Source: Streptomyces katrae
GTDB lineage: Bacteria; Actinomycetota; Actinomycetes; Streptomycetales; Streptomycetaceae
NCBI RefSeq assembly: GCF_000717655.1
Contig: NZ_JNZY01000017.1
Coordinates: forward strand, 1-64,000
DNA: 64,000 nt
Direction of reading: 5' to 3'
Shown: positions 28,455-38,200 of the stretch, one piece after another
Layout: every line of letters begins with the position of its first letter
How positions within the stretch are numbered: position 1 is the first letter of the stretch
The notes under the pieces: generated by a model
Told to the model about the DNA's origin: nothing
Seen by the model: the letters and a program-made list of their open reading frames with translations, nothing else
Databases searched by the model: none
Program-made: the position numbers and the translations under genes

Positions 28455-30395
28455 GTGGAGAATCTGATTGGGCTGCTGATCGCGGCGCCCCTGCTCGGAG
28501 CGGCGGTGCTGCTCTGCGGCGGCCGCCGCCTCGACAAGGCCGGCCACTGGCTCGGCACCCTGTTCGCCGCCGCCTCCTTCGCGATCGGCGTGGTCCTGTT
28601 CGCCGACCTGCTCGGGCGCGGCGCCGAGGACCGGACCCTGTACGAGAAGCTGTACACATGGATCCCCGTCGAGGGCTTCCAGGCGGACGTCGCCTTCCAG
28701 CTCGACCAGCTGTCGATGACGTTCGTCCTGCTGATCACCGGGGTCGGCACGCTCATCCACGTGTACTCGATCGGGTACATGGAGCACGATGAGCGCCGCC
28801 GCCGCTTCTTCGGCTACCTCAACCTGTTCCTCGCGGCGATGCTGCTGCTGGTCCTCGCCGACAACTACCTGCTGCTGTACGTCGGGTGGGAGGGCGTCGG
28901 CCTCGCCTCGTACCTGCTCATCGGCTTCTGGCAGCACAAGCCCAGCGCGGCGACCGCCGCGAAGAAGGCCTTCCTGGTCAACCGGGTCGGCGACATGGGC
29001 CTGTCGATCGCGATCATGCTGCTGTTCACCACCTTCGGGACCTTCGCCTTCGGGCCGGTGTTCGCCTCCGTGGGCAACGCGACCGAGGGCAAGCTGACGG
29101 CGATCGCCCTGATGCTGCTGCTCGCCGCGTGCGGCAAGTCGGCCCAGGTGCCGCTGCAGTCCTGGCTCGGCGACGCGATGGAGGGCCCGACCCCGGTCTC
29201 GGCCCTCATCCACGCGGCGACGATGGTGACGGCGGGCGTGTACCTGATCGTCCGCTCGGCCGCCGTTTTCAACGGGGCGCCGGACGCCCAGCTGGTGGTC
29301 ACCATCGTGGGCGCGGTCACGCTCCTCTTCGGTGCGATCGTCGGTTGCGCGAAGGACGACATCAAGAAGGCCCTCGCAGGGTCGACGATGTCGCAGATCG
29401 GCTACATGATCCTGGCGGCGGGCCTCGGCCCCATCGGGTACGTCTTCGCGATCATGCACCTGGTGACGCACGGGTTCTTCAAGGCAGGCCTCTTCCTCGG
29501 CGCGGGTTCCGTCATGCACGGGATGAACGACGAGGTGGACATGCGCAAGTACGGCGCCCTGCGGAAGTACATGCCGGTCACCTTCGTCACCTTCGGCCTC
29601 GGCTACCTGGCGATCATCGGCTTCCCCGGTCTGTCCGGCTTCTTCTCCAAGGACATGATCATCGAGGCGGCCTTCGCCAAGGGCGGCACCCAGGGCTGGA
29701 TCCTCGGCGGGGTCGCCCTGCTGGGCGCCGGCATCACCGCCTTCTACATGACCCGGGTCATGCTCCTCACCTTCTTCGGTGAGAAGCGCTGGCAGCCGGC
29801 GCCGGCCGCGGACACCGTTCCCAGCGCCGAACCCGCCGCCGAGCACCGGGCCGGGGAGATGCCGCACCCGCACGAGTCCCCGAAGTCCATGACCATCCCG
29901 ATGATCATCCTGGCGTTCGGGTCGGTCTTCGCCGGCGCGTTCTTCGAGATCGGCGAACGCTTCCTGAAGTGGCTGGAGCCCGTAACCGGTTACGAGCACG
30001 GCAACTCGCCGGTCAGCGCCATGACGGTGACCGCGTCCACCATGGTCGTCCTGGTCGTCGGCGTCGGCATCGCCTGGTCGATGTACGGCCGCAGGCCCGT
30101 CCCGGTGGTCGCCCCGCGCGGCAGCTGGGTCACCCGGGCGGCCCGCCGGGACCTGCTCCAGGACGACTTCAACCACGTCGTGCTGGTGCGCGGCGGGGAA
30201 CACCTGACCCGCTCGCTCGTGTACGTCGACCACAGCCTGGTCGACGGGGTGGTCAACGGGACGGCCGCCTCGGTGGGCGGTGCGTCGGGCCGGCTGCGCA
30301 AGCTGCAGAACGGCTACGCCCGCAGCTACGCGGTCTCGATGTTCGGGGGCACGGCGATCCTCATCGCCGCGACCCTGCTGATGAGGGCGGTGTGA
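28455..30395 (+). CDS. nuoL: Complex I subunit NuoL (antiporter-like)
   Basis: A 646-residue, strongly hydrophobic subunit of the Mrp-antiporter family, one of three proton channels. The core holds [46 protein letters not shown] helices 7-8 with their key lysine and the broken helix, then the long lateral helix near the C-terminus. A soluble Pro/Glu-rich loop (about 455-475) interrupts it. GTG start; nuoM begins one base after the stop. Confidence 0.96.
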   Translation: MENLIGLLIAAPLLGAAVLLCGGRRLDKAGHWLGTLFAAASFAIGVVLFADLLGRGAEDRTLYEKLYTWIPVEGFQADVAFQLDQLSMTFVLLITGVGTLIHVYSIGYMEHDERRRRFFGYLNLFLAAMLLLVLADNYLLLYVGWEGVGLASYLLIGFWQHKPSAATAAKKAFLVNRVGDMGLSIAIMLLFTTFGTFAFGPVFASVGNATEGKLTAIALMLLLAACGKSAQVPLQSWLGDAMEGPTPVSALIHAATMVTAGVYLIVRSAAVFNGAPDAQLVVTIVGAVTLLFGAIVGCAKDDIKKALAGSTMSQIGYMILAAGLGPIGYVFAIMHLVTHGFFKAGLFLGAGSVMHGMNDEVDMRKYGALRKYMPVTFVTFGLGYLAIIGFPGLSGFFSKDMIIEAAFAKGGTQGWILGGVALLGAGITAFYMTRVMLLTFFGEKRWQPAPAADTVPSAEPAAEHRAGEMPHPHESPKSMTIPMIILAFGSVFAGAFFEIGERFLKWLEPVTGYEHGNSPVSAMTVTASTMVVLVVGVGIAWSMYGRRPVPVVAPRGSWVTRAARRDLLQDDFNHVVLVRGGEHLTRSLVYVDHSLVDGVVNGTAASVGGASGRLRKLQNGYARSYAVSMFGGTAILIAATLLMRAV

Positions 30396-30396
30396 G

Positions 30397-31998
30397 ATGA
30401 GTTTCCCGCTTCTGACGGTGACGGCCGCGGTCCCCGCGGTCGGCGCCGTCCTGACGGCGGCCGTCCCGGCCGCCCGCAGGACCGCGGCCAAGTGGCTCGC
30501 GCTGCTGTTCTCGCTGGCAACGCTGGCCCTGGCCGTGCTCGTCGCGGTCCGCTTCGAGCCCGGTGGCGCCCGCTACCAGCTCACCGAATCACATGCCTGG
30601 ATCGCCGACTTCGGCGTCCGCTACGCACTGGGCGTCGACGGCATCGGCGTGGCGCTGATCGCGCTCACCGCGCTGCTGATCCCCTTCGTCATCGGGGCCG
30701 GCTGGCACGACGCCGACCCGCTCGAGACCGAATCCCCGGCGAACTCGCGCTGGCGGCCGACGCAGGGCTTCTTCGCCCTGATCCTGCTGGTCGAAGCGAT
30801 GGTGATCATCTCCTTCGAGGCCACCGACGTCTTCCTCTTCTACATCTTCTTCGAAGCCATGCTCATCCCGATGTACTTCCTCATCGGCGGCTTCGGGGAC
30901 CGGGCCCATGCCGGGTCCGACGAGAACGCGGCCGCGCAGCGCTCGTACGCAGCGGTCAAGTTCCTCCTCTACAACCTGGTCGGCGGCCTCATCATGCTGG
31001 CCGCGGTCATCGGGCTGTACGTGGTCGCCGGGAACTTCTCGCTCCAGGAGATCGCCGCCGCCCGCGCCGCGGGCACGCTCGACATGGCGACCAACACCGA
31101 GCGGCTGCTGTTCCTCGGCTTCTTCTTCGCCTTCGCGGTGAAGGCTCCGCTGTGGCCGCTGCACACCTGGCTGCCGAACGCGATGGGCGAGTCCACCGCC
31201 CCGGTCGCCGTACTGATCACCGCGGTCGTCGACAAGGTCGGCACCTTCGCGATGCTCCGCTTCTGCCTCGGGCTGTTCCCCGACGCCAGCAAGTGGGCCA
31301 CGCCGGTGATCCTCGTCCTGGCCCTGATCAGCATCGTCTACGGCGCGCTGGTCGCGGTCGGGCAGCGGGACATCAAGCGGCTGGTCGCGTACGCCTCGAT
31401 CTCGCACTTCGGGTTCATCATCATGGGCATCTTCGCGATGACCTCCCAGGGGCAGTCGGGCGCCACGCTCTACATGGTCAACCACGGGCTCTCGACGGCC
31501 GCGCTGATGCTGGTGGCCGGCTTCCTGATCTCGCGGCGCGGCTCCCGGCTCATCGCCGACTACGGCGGTGTGCAGAAGGTGGCCCCGGTCCTGGCCGGCA
31601 CCTTCCTGATCGGCGGCCTCGCCACGCTGTCGCTGCCCGGCCTGGCCCCGTTCGTCAGTGAATTCCTGGTCCTGGTCGGCACGTTCGCCCGGTACCCGGT
31701 CATCGGCATCATCGCCACCATCGGCATCGTGCTGGCCGCGCTCTACACCCTGGTGCTCTACCAGCGCACGATGACCGGCCCCGTGAAGGAGGAGGTCCGT
31801 CCGATGAAGGACCTGCGCCTGCGGGAGGTGCTGGTGGTCGCGCCGCTGATCGCGCTGCTGATCGCGCTCGGCGTGTACCCGAAGCCGCTCACCGAGATCG
31901 TCAACCCGGCGGTGGAGCACACCATGTCCGACGTACACCAGAAGGACCCGAAGCCACAGGTGGCCGTCGAGGCCAAGAACGGGGAGGCGGCGAAGTGA
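30397..31998 (+). CDS. nuoM: Complex I subunit NuoM (antiporter-like)
   Basis: A 533-residue membrane subunit with about 14 helices. It shows LGVDGIGVALIALTALLIPF, FFEAMLIPMYFLIGG, KAPLWPLHTWLPNAMGEST with the channel lysine, and ASISHFGFIIMGI. Family and length are normal. ATG at 30397, one base after nuoL. The end overlaps nuoN at GTGA. A hydrophilic C-terminal tail of about 30 residues follows the last helix. Confidence 0.96.
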   Translation: MSFPLLTVTAAVPAVGAVLTAAVPAARRTAAKWLALLFSLATLALAVLVAVRFEPGGARYQLTESHAWIADFGVRYALGVDGIGVALIALTALLIPFVIGAGWHDADPLETESPANSRWRPTQGFFALILLVEAMVIISFEATDVFLFYIFFEAMLIPMYFLIGGFGDRAHAGSDENAAAQRSYAAVKFLLYNLVGGLIMLAAVIGLYVVAGNFSLQEIAAARAAGTLDMATNTERLLFLGFFFAFAVKAPLWPLHTWLPNAMGESTAPVAVLITAVVDKVGTFAMLRFCLGLFPDASKWATPVILVLALISIVYGALVAVGQRDIKRLVAYASISHFGFIIMGIFAMTSQGQSGATLYMVNHGLSTAALMLVAGFLISRRGSRLIADYGGVQKVAPVLAGTFLIGGLATLSLPGLAPFVSEFLVLVGTFARYPVIGIIATIGIVLAALYTLVLYQRTMTGPVKEEVRPMKDLRLREVLVVAPLIALLIALGVYPKPLTEIVNPAVEHTMSDVHQKDPKPQVAVEAKNGEAAK

Positions 31999-33650
31999 GC
32001 ACCATGGCTGCTGCCCAAGGGCTGCTGACGCTGGCGGCCGCGGATCCGGTCGACCGGATCCCGGCCCCGCACATCGAGTACGCGCAGCTCGCGCCCACGC
32101 TGATCGTGGTGGGCGCGGCGATCATCGGGGTCCTCGTCGAGGCCTTCGTACCGCGCAAGTCCCGCTACTACGTCCAGGTGTTCCTGGCCGTCGCCGCGCT
32201 GGCCTCGGCCTTCGCGGCGGTCGTCGGCCTCGCCGCCGGCGGGTACGGCGGCGACAAGGCGCACATCGCGGCGATGGGCGCCGTGGCCGTGGACGGCCCG
32301 GCGCTGTTCCTGCAGGGCACCATCCTGCTGGCCTCGATCGTCGCGGTCTTCACCTTCGCCGAGCGGCGCCTGGACCCGGCCGCGCACGGCAACCGGGTGG
32401 ACTCGTTCGCCGCGCAGGCGGCGTCCGTACCGGGCAGCGACAGCGAGAAGGCCGCCGTCAAGGCGGGCTTCACCACCACCGAGGTCTTCCCGCTGGTGCT
32501 GTTCGCGATCTCCGGGATGCTGATCTTCCCGGCAGCCAACGACCTGCTGACGCTGTTCGTGGCCTTGGAGGTCTTCTCCCTCCCGCTGTACCTGCTCTGC
32601 GCCGTCGCCCGCCGCCAGCGGCTGATGTCGCAGGAGGCGGCGGTCAAGTACTTCCTGCTCGGGGCCTTCTCCTCGGCCTTCCTCCTCTTCGGCATCGCGC
32701 TGGTCTACGGGTACGCGGGCTCGGTCTCGTACGCGGCCATCGCCGACGTGGTCGACGGCACCGTCACGAAGATCGACCCGGCGCTGGCCGACACCATGGG
32801 CAACGACGCGCTGCTGCTGATCGGCGGGGCGCTGATCCTGATGGGCCTGCTCTTCAAGGTCGGCGCCGTCCCGTTCCACATGTGGACCCCGGACGTGTAC
32901 CAGGGCGCCCCGACCCCGGTCACCGGCTTCATGGCGGCGGCGACGAAGGTGGCCGCCTTCGGTGCGATGCTGCGCCTGCTGTACGTCGTCCTGCCGGGCC
33001 TGCGGTGGGACTGGCGGCCGGTGATGTGGGGCATCGCCATCGTGACGATGCTGGCCGGCGCGGTGATCGCGGTGACCCAGACCGACGTCAAGCGGCTGCT
33101 GGCGTACTCCTCGATCGCCCACGCCGGCTTCATCCTGGCGGGTGTGATCGCGACCTCGGCGGAGGGCGTCCAGTCCGTCCTCTTCTACCTGGGGGCGTAC
33201 TCCTTCGTGACGATCGGCGCGTTCGCGGTGGTCACGCTGGTGCGCGATGCGGGCGGCGAGGCGACGCACCTGTCCAAGTGGGCGGGCCTGGGCCGCCGTT
33301 CCCCGCTGACGGCGGCGGTCTTCGCGGTGTTCCTGCTGGCCTTCGCCGGCATCCCGCTGACGTCCGGCTTCACCGGGAAGTTCGCCGTGTTCACGGCGGC
33401 GGCGGAGGGCGGCGCGGGGGCGCTGGTCGTGGTCGGTGTCATCTCGTCCGCGATCGCCGCGTTCTTCTACATCCGGGTGATCGTCCTGATGTTCTTCAGC
33501 GAGCCGAAGCCGGACGGCCCGACGGTGGCCGTTCCGTCGCCGCTGACGATGACCACCATCGCGGTGGGCGTGGCGGTGACGCTGGTCCTGGGCCTGGCGC
33601 CGCAGTACTTCCTGGACCTGGCGGGACAGGCGAGCACGTTCGTGCGGTGA
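31995..33650 (+). CDS. nuoN: Complex I subunit NuoN (antiporter-like)
   Basis: A 551-residue antiporter-like subunit and the last gene of the operon. Motifs include FVALEVFSLPLYLLCA, KVGAVPFHMWTPDVYQGAPT and LLAYSSIAHAGFIL. It has about 14 helices, with a charged loop near residues 120-155 between early helices. The GTG start overlaps nuoM. A 21-bp perfect hairpin begins 8 bp after the stop, so the operon ends here with all 14 genes present in canonical order. Confidence 0.96.
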   Translation: MSTMAAAQGLLTLAAADPVDRIPAPHIEYAQLAPTLIVVGAAIIGVLVEAFVPRKSRYYVQVFLAVAALASAFAAVVGLAAGGYGGDKAHIAAMGAVAVDGPALFLQGTILLASIVAVFTFAERRLDPAAHGNRVDSFAAQAASVPGSDSEKAAVKAGFTTTEVFPLVLFAISGMLIFPAANDLLTLFVALEVFSLPLYLLCAVARRQRLMSQEAAVKYFLLGAFSSAFLLFGIALVYGYAGSVSYAAIADVVDGTVTKIDPALADTMGNDALLLIGGALILMGLLFKVGAVPFHMWTPDVYQGAPTPVTGFMAAATKVAAFGAMLRLLYVVLPGLRWDWRPVMWGIAIVTMLAGAVIAVTQTDVKRLLAYSSIAHAGFILAGVIATSAEGVQSVLFYLGAYSFVTIGAFAVVTLVRDAGGEATHLSKWAGLGRRSPLTAAVFAVFLLAFAGIPLTSGFTGKFAVFTAAAEGGAGALVVVGVISSAIAAFFYIRVIVLMFFSEPKPDGPTVAVPSPLTMTTIAVGVAVTLVLGLAPQYFLDLAGQASTFVR

Positions 33651-33658
33651 CCGTCATT

Positions 33659-33703
33659 CACGACGCAGGGCCCGACCCCTCCGGGGTCGGGCCCTGCGTC
33701 GTG
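33659..33703. terminator. 21-bp perfect hairpin ending the nuo operon
   Basis: The arm starting CACGACGCAGGGCCCGAC (33659-33679) pairs exactly with 33683-33703 around the 3-nt loop TCC. It lies 8 bp past nuoN and 8 bp from the stop of the convergent Uma2 gene, so it serves both strands. Confidence 0.92.
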
Positions 33704-33710
33704 TGCGGGA

Positions 33711-34298
33711 CTACTCCGGCCGCCGCCGCTTCGGCATGATCCCGGTGAGATCCAGGTCGATGGGAAAGGGGTCGGAGACCTTCAGCCGGTCGTGGAAAAT
33801 GCCGGCCGCGACGTAGGAGCCCGTCACCGGCTCGCGTTCGCACACATAGACAACGGCTCGGCCGTCCTTGTTCTCGACGCGCCAGTAGTGCGGGATGCCG
33901 GCTCGGGCGTACTTCACCGGTTTGGTCTCGCGGTCACGGTCGATGGACTCCGGAGACACAACCTCGATCGCCAGCAGGACCGCTTCGGCCGGAAGGCGGG
34001 TCTGGGCCAGGTCGTTGACGACGTCCTCACGGCACACGATGACATCAGGCTCGGGGCGGTTATGCCGATCGATGTCGATGGTGAACTCGCGGAGGACCTC
34101 AAGGCCTTCCGGGACCAGCGACTCGATCTGCCTCTCGAAGAAGGTGACCGCCCGCGAGTGGAAGAGGGTCTGCGGACTCACGAAGATCAGGCTCCCGTCG
34201 ATCAGCTCCGTGTGCGGAGGCAGATTCGGAAGCGTGTCCAGGTCATCGGCAGTCCAGCCGCCCGCGGGCGGGATCGGCCAGCTGTGTTCCGGGTTCAT
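33711..34298 (-). CDS. Uma2 family (PD-(D/E)XK fold) protein
   Basis: A 195-residue Uma2/DUF820 protein, a putative restriction-endonuclease-like nuclease family that is much expanded in Streptomyces and cyanobacteria. Candidate active-site residues are E of HTELIDGSL, D of PEPDVIVC, E of LAIEVVSPES and K of ETKPVKYARAGIPHYW. GGGAG five bases before the ATG at 34298 favours that start over ATG at 34310. Convergent with nuoN. The cellular role of the family is not established. Confidence 0.87.
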   Translation of the reverse strand: MNPEHSWPIPPAGGWTADDLDTLPNLPPHTELIDGSLIFVSPQTLFHSRAVTFFERQIESLVPEGLEVLREFTIDIDRHNRPEPDVIVCREDVVNDLAQTRLPAEAVLLAIEVVSPESIDRDRETKPVKYARAGIPHYWRVENKDGRAVVYVCEREPVTGSYVAAGIFHDRLKVSDPFPIDLDLTGIMPKRRRPE

Positions 34299-34409
34299 CA
34301 GTGCTCCCATGAGCCGAGTCTCGCCAGTCCGTTCAGCGTATCGCCGGACATCGGCTCCGGACCGCCCACACGTGTGAGCGCACGGTCGACTGTTGACCAT
34401 GTGTCGGAG

Positions 34410-37331
34410 TCACAGACGAACGGCATATGCGCGGACGTCCGCGTCCGGGTCCGAGGCCGCCGTGGACAGGGCCGTGCGGGCCTCCGGGACGGTGCGGTGG
34501 GTGCGGAGGGAGAGGACAGCGGCCTTGCGGACGTCCGCGTTGTCGTCCTTCAGGGCGTGCGCCAGGGGGGCGACGGCCGTGGCGGGCTCGGCCGCCGAGA
34601 GGGCCGTGGCCGCGCCCGCACGGACCTGCCAGGCCGGGTCGGCCAGGGCTGCCACCGCCCCGGCCGCGTAGCCGTCCGGGCAGCCCGTGGCCGCCAACGC
34701 CGCCAGGGCCGCGGCGCGGACCAGCGGGTCCGGGTCCGCGAGGAGGGGGTCCAGCGGGGCGGGTGCCGGGACGTGCACCGCCGCCAGGCCCTTGGCCACC
34801 GCGACCCGGACCTCGCGGGCCGGGTCCAGCGCCGCGCGGGCCAAGGCCTCGACGGCGTCCACCGAGACCAGCGCCCGTACCGCGTGGATACGGACCTCCC
34901 GGTCGGGGTCCGCCAGGGACTCCGCGTACAGGCCGGCCTCGCCGAGGCGCAGCGCGCGCAGGGCCTCCAGAGCGGCGGCGCGCACCACCGGGTCCGGTGC
35001 GGCGAGTGCCGCGCGCAGGGCGGTCCCGAGTTCCGGGTCGGCCGGCAAGACCTCGAGCAGCTCCCGCAGCGCGGCCGCGGCCGCTGCCCGTACCGCGGGA
35101 TCGGCGTCGCCGAGGCGGGCCGCCAGCTCCGGGCCCGCACCGGCCGGGACGGTCTCGCCGATCACGGCCACGCATGCGGCCCGTACGGCAGGTTCGGGGT
35201 CGGTGAGGTACGGGCGCAGGGCCGCCAGGTCAGGGGACTCCTCGGCCAGGGCCAGGAGTTCGAGGACCCGGGGCGAGGCGCCACCGACCGCCCAGGGCGT
35301 GGCCGCAGCCGTGGACGTGGTCCCGGCCCCTGCCCCGGCGGTGCCTGCAGCGGTCAGCGGGTCCGGGGCGGTGCCGGAGGCGGTCCCCGCGCCGGAGGCG
35401 GTACCGGCGTCGGAGGCGGTACCGGCGTCGGCGGGGCGGGCCCCGGGCGGCGCTGCGGGATCCGTGTCCGCCCCGGACCGGGCACCCCGGCCCGGGGTCC
35501 CTTCGGCCACGGGCTCCGCTGCCGCGAAGGGTCCGGTCCGGCCCGGCCGGGGCGCGGCCCCGTGCGGGCCCGCCGTCGCCACGCCGACCAGTTCGACCTC
35601 GCCCAGGTGGCGGGAGGGGCCGCCGGTCGGCGTGAATTCGGGGACGGGGACCACGTACGGCTCCACCGGCCGGGCCGTGAACTCCATCGCCCCCGAAGCC
35701 GATTTGCGCAGGTCCAGGTGGTGCAGCCAGCCCGCGTCGTCGCGCCCCGGGTGGTCGAGCCGCTCGTGGTACAGGCCCCAGCGGGACTCCGTCCGCGCCA
35801 GCGAGGCCCGGGCCGCCATCTCCGCGCAGTCCCGGATGAAGGACACCTCCGCGCACCGCATCAGCTCGTGCGGGGTCCGCGCCCCCATCTCCTCGATCTC
35901 GCCGCTCATCCGGGTGAAGGCCTCCACGGCGAGGGAGAGCTTCGCGCCCGTCTTCGGCGGGGCCACGTAGTCGTTGACGAAGCGCCGCAGCTTGTACTCC
36001 ACCTGCGGCTGCGGCGGCCCGTCCGGCCGGCGCAGCGGACGGTAGACCAGCTCGTGCGCCGCCGCCACCTGGTCCGCCGGGAGCGGGCCCTCGTACGCCG
36101 TGTACTGCGCCGCGTCCTCGCCCGCCAGGTCGCCGAAGACGAACGCCCCGATCATGTAGTTGTGCGGTACGGAGGCCAGGTCCCCGGCCGCGTACAGCCG
36201 CGGCACGGTGGTGCGGGCGTGGTCGTCGACGCGCACGCCCGATGCCGAGTGGCCTCCGCACAGTCCTATCTCCGAGATGTGCATCTCGATGTCGTGCGTG
36301 CGGTAGTCGTGGCCCCGGCCCGCGTGGAAGGTGCCGCGGGTCGGCCGCTCCGTGGTGTGCAGGATCGATTCGACAGCGGAGACGGTCTCCTCCGGGAGGT
36401 GGCTGAGCTTCAGGTACACCGGCCCCCGGTCCGAGGCGAGTTCGGCCGCGAACTCGGACATCATCTGCCCCGACCAGTAGTCGGAGTCGACGAACCGCTC
36501 GCCGTGGCGGTTGACCTGGTAGCCGCCGAAGGGGTTCGCGACGTACGCGCACGCCGGGCCGTTGTAGTCCTTGATCAGCGGGTTGATCTGGAAGCACTCG
36601 ATCCCGGTGAGGGCCGCGCCCGCGTGGTAGGCCATGGCATAGCCGTCGCCCGCGTTGGTCGGGTTCTCGTACGTCCCGTAGAGGTATCCGGAGGCGGGGA
36701 GTCCGAGCCGGCCGCAGGGTCCGGTCGCGAGGACGACCGCGCCCGCGCGGACCGTCACGAACGCGCCGGTACGGGTGTCGAAGGCGGCCGCGCCGATGGC
36801 CCGGCCGTCCTCGGGCGAGGTGAGGACCCGTACCGGCATCACCCGGTTCTCGATCCGGATCCGCTCGCGCATCTCGCGGCGGCGCAGCTGCCGGTAGAGG
36901 ACCTTCTTGATGTCCTTGCCCTCGGGCATGGGCAGCACGTACGAGCCGGAGCGGTGGACCCGGCGGACCGCGTACTCGCCGTGCTCGTCCTTCTCGAACT
37001 TCACGCCGTACGACTCCAGGCGCCGGACCATCGCGAAGCCGCGGGTGGCGGTCTGGCGGACGGTGGACTGGTCGACGACGCCGTCGTTGGCACGGGTGAT
37101 CTCGGCGACGTAGTCGTCGGGCTCGGCGCGGCCGGGGACGACCGCGTTGTTGACCCCGTCCATGCCCATGGCGAGGGCGCCGGAGTGGCGTACGTGCGCC
37201 TTCTCCAGCAGCAGGACCCGCGCGCCGCGGCCGGCGGCGGTCAGCGCCGCCATGGTGCCGGCGGTGCCGCCGCCGATGACGAGGACGTCGCAGGAGAGTT
37301 CCTCGGCGTCGGCGATCGCGGGGATGTCCAT
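34410..37331 (-). CDS. APS-reductase-alpha-like flavoprotein fused to HEAT repeats
   Basis: A 973-residue protein. Residues 1-575 are a fumarate reductase/succinate dehydrogenase-type FAD domain: dinucleotide motif VLVIGGGTAGT (17-27), RHSGALAMGMDGVNN, which resembles adenylylsulfate reductase alpha, VVLATGPCGRLG and LYAAGDLASVPHNY. Residues about 577-687 are a Gly/Thr/Ala/Ser linker with GTAS repeats. Residues 690-973 hold nine HEAT-type repeats, each with a DPxxxVRxAA core. The family normally ends before the linker, so the fusion is notable. It is the last gene of a cassette with importer and ferredoxin genes; a redox step on an imported compound is inferred. Substrate unknown. Confidence 0.88.
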   Translation of the reverse strand: MDIPAIADAEELSCDVLVIGGGTAGTMAALTAAGRGARVLLLEKAHVRHSGALAMGMDGVNNAVVPGRAEPDDYVAEITRANDGVVDQSTVRQTATRGFAMVRRLESYGVKFEKDEHGEYAVRRVHRSGSYVLPMPEGKDIKKVLYRQLRRREMRERIRIENRVMPVRVLTSPEDGRAIGAAAFDTRTGAFVTVRAGAVVLATGPCGRLGLPASGYLYGTYENPTNAGDGYAMAYHAGAALTGIECFQINPLIKDYNGPACAYVANPFGGYQVNRHGERFVDSDYWSGQMMSEFAAELASDRGPVYLKLSHLPEETVSAVESILHTTERPTRGTFHAGRGHDYRTHDIEMHISEIGLCGGHSASGVRVDDHARTTVPRLYAAGDLASVPHNYMIGAFVFGDLAGEDAAQYTAYEGPLPADQVAAAHELVYRPLRRPDGPPQPQVEYKLRRFVNDYVAPPKTGAKLSLAVEAFTRMSGEIEEMGARTPHELMRCAEVSFIRDCAEMAARASLARTESRWGLYHERLDHPGRDDAGWLHHLDLRKSASGAMEFTARPVEPYVVPVPEFTPTGGPSRHLGEVELVGVATAGPHGAAPRPGRTGPFAAAEPVAEGTPGRGARSGADTDPAAPPGARPADAGTASDAGTASGAGTASGTAPDPLTAAGTAGAGAGTTSTAAATPWAVGGASPRVLELLALAEESPDLAALRPYLTDPEPAVRAACVAVIGETVPAGAGPELAARLGDADPAVRAAAAAALRELLEVLPADPELGTALRAALAAPDPVVRAAALEALRALRLGEAGLYAESLADPDREVRIHAVRALVSVDAVEALARAALDPAREVRVAVAKGLAAVHVPAPAPLDPLLADPDPLVRAAALAALAATGCPDGYAAGAVAALADPAWQVRAGAATALSAAEPATAVAPLAHALKDDNADVRKAAVLSLRTHRTVPEARTALSTAASDPDADVRAYAVRL

Positions 37332-37375
37332 GGTGGGGGCTGTCCTTCGAATCGGGGTCGGGTCGGGGTCGGTGG

Positions 37376-38134
37376 TCAGAGGGAGCAGAGGATCCGGCGA
37401 CGGAGGGCGGAATGATCGGCGGACCGCTCGCGCGGGGCCGGCACGTCCAGCACCGAGTTGGTGTGGAGCAGGGCGATGCGGTCGCCGACGAACAGTGCCT
37501 CGTCCACGTCGTGGGTGACGAAGACGACGGTCGCGCCGGTGTCGGCGAGGACGTCGACCAGGAGGTCCTGCATGCCGGCGCGGGTCTGGGCGTCGAGCGC
37601 GCCGAAGGGCTCGTCCATGAGGACGGCGCGGGGGCCCGGGGCGAGGGCGCGGGCCAGCTGGACGCGCTGGCGCTGGCCGCCGGAGAGCTGGTGCGGGAGC
37701 CTGTGCGCATGCTCCGCGAGGCCGACGCGGGCCAGCCATTCGCCGGCGGTCCGCCGCCGCTCGGCGCGGGGCACGCGCCGGATGGCGAGGGGCAGTTCGA
37801 CGTTCCCGCGGACGGTGCGCCAAGGCAGCAGGGCGTCGTCCTGGAAGACGAGCGCCCGGTCGGCGTCGGGGCGGGTGACGGGGGTTCCGTCCTGCGTGAC
37901 GGTGCCGGACAGCGGGGGCAGCAGCCCGGCCAGGGTGCGGAGCAGGGTCGACTTCCCGCATCCGGAGGGCCCTACGACGGCCAGCACCTCGCCGGGCCGG
38001 ACGTCGAGGTCGAGCCGGTCGAGGACGGCCGGGCCGCCGGACCGGCCGAGCCGGACGGCCTGGAGGCGGAGGGCGGAGCCGGGGGGTTCCGGGGCGCTGG
38101 TGGTGGCTGGCGCCGCCGTCGCGGATGCGGACAC
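37376..38134 (-). CDS. ABC importer ATPase (SsuB/TauB family)
   Basis: A 252-residue nucleotide-binding subunit. Walker A is GPSGCGKST (55-63), Q-loop LVFQDDALLPWRTV, signature LSGGQRQRVQLARAL, Walker B AVLMDEPFGALD and the switch histidine in VTHDVDEA. The LLPWRTV after the Q-loop is typical of the nitrate/sulfonate/taurine subfamily. AGGAGG six bases before the GTG decides the start. It lies between the permease and flavoprotein genes in one transcript direction. Confidence 0.94.
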   Translation of the reverse strand: MSASATAAPATTSAPEPPGSALRLQAVRLGRSGGPAVLDRLDLDVRPGEVLAVVGPSGCGKSTLLRTLAGLLPPLSGTVTQDGTPVTRPDADRALVFQDDALLPWRTVRGNVELPLAIRRVPRAERRRTAGEWLARVGLAEHAHRLPHQLSGGQRQRVQLARALAPGPRAVLMDEPFGALDAQTRAGMQDLLVDVLADTGATVVFVTHDVDEALFVGDRIALLHTNSVLDVPAPRERSADHSALRRRILCSL

Positions 38135-38200
38135 GGGGGGCCTCCTGTGCGTAGTCGGGTTCCGGTGGCCGGTGGCGCAGGGGCAACCACCGGCGGCGGG

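Noticed and set aside
33792..37415. Open frame of about 1200 codons on the plus strand opposite the Uma2 and flavoprotein genes
   Set aside because: Composition is Arg/Gly/Val-rich with no motif and it mirrors the strong codon bias of the minus-strand genes, which have clear domains.
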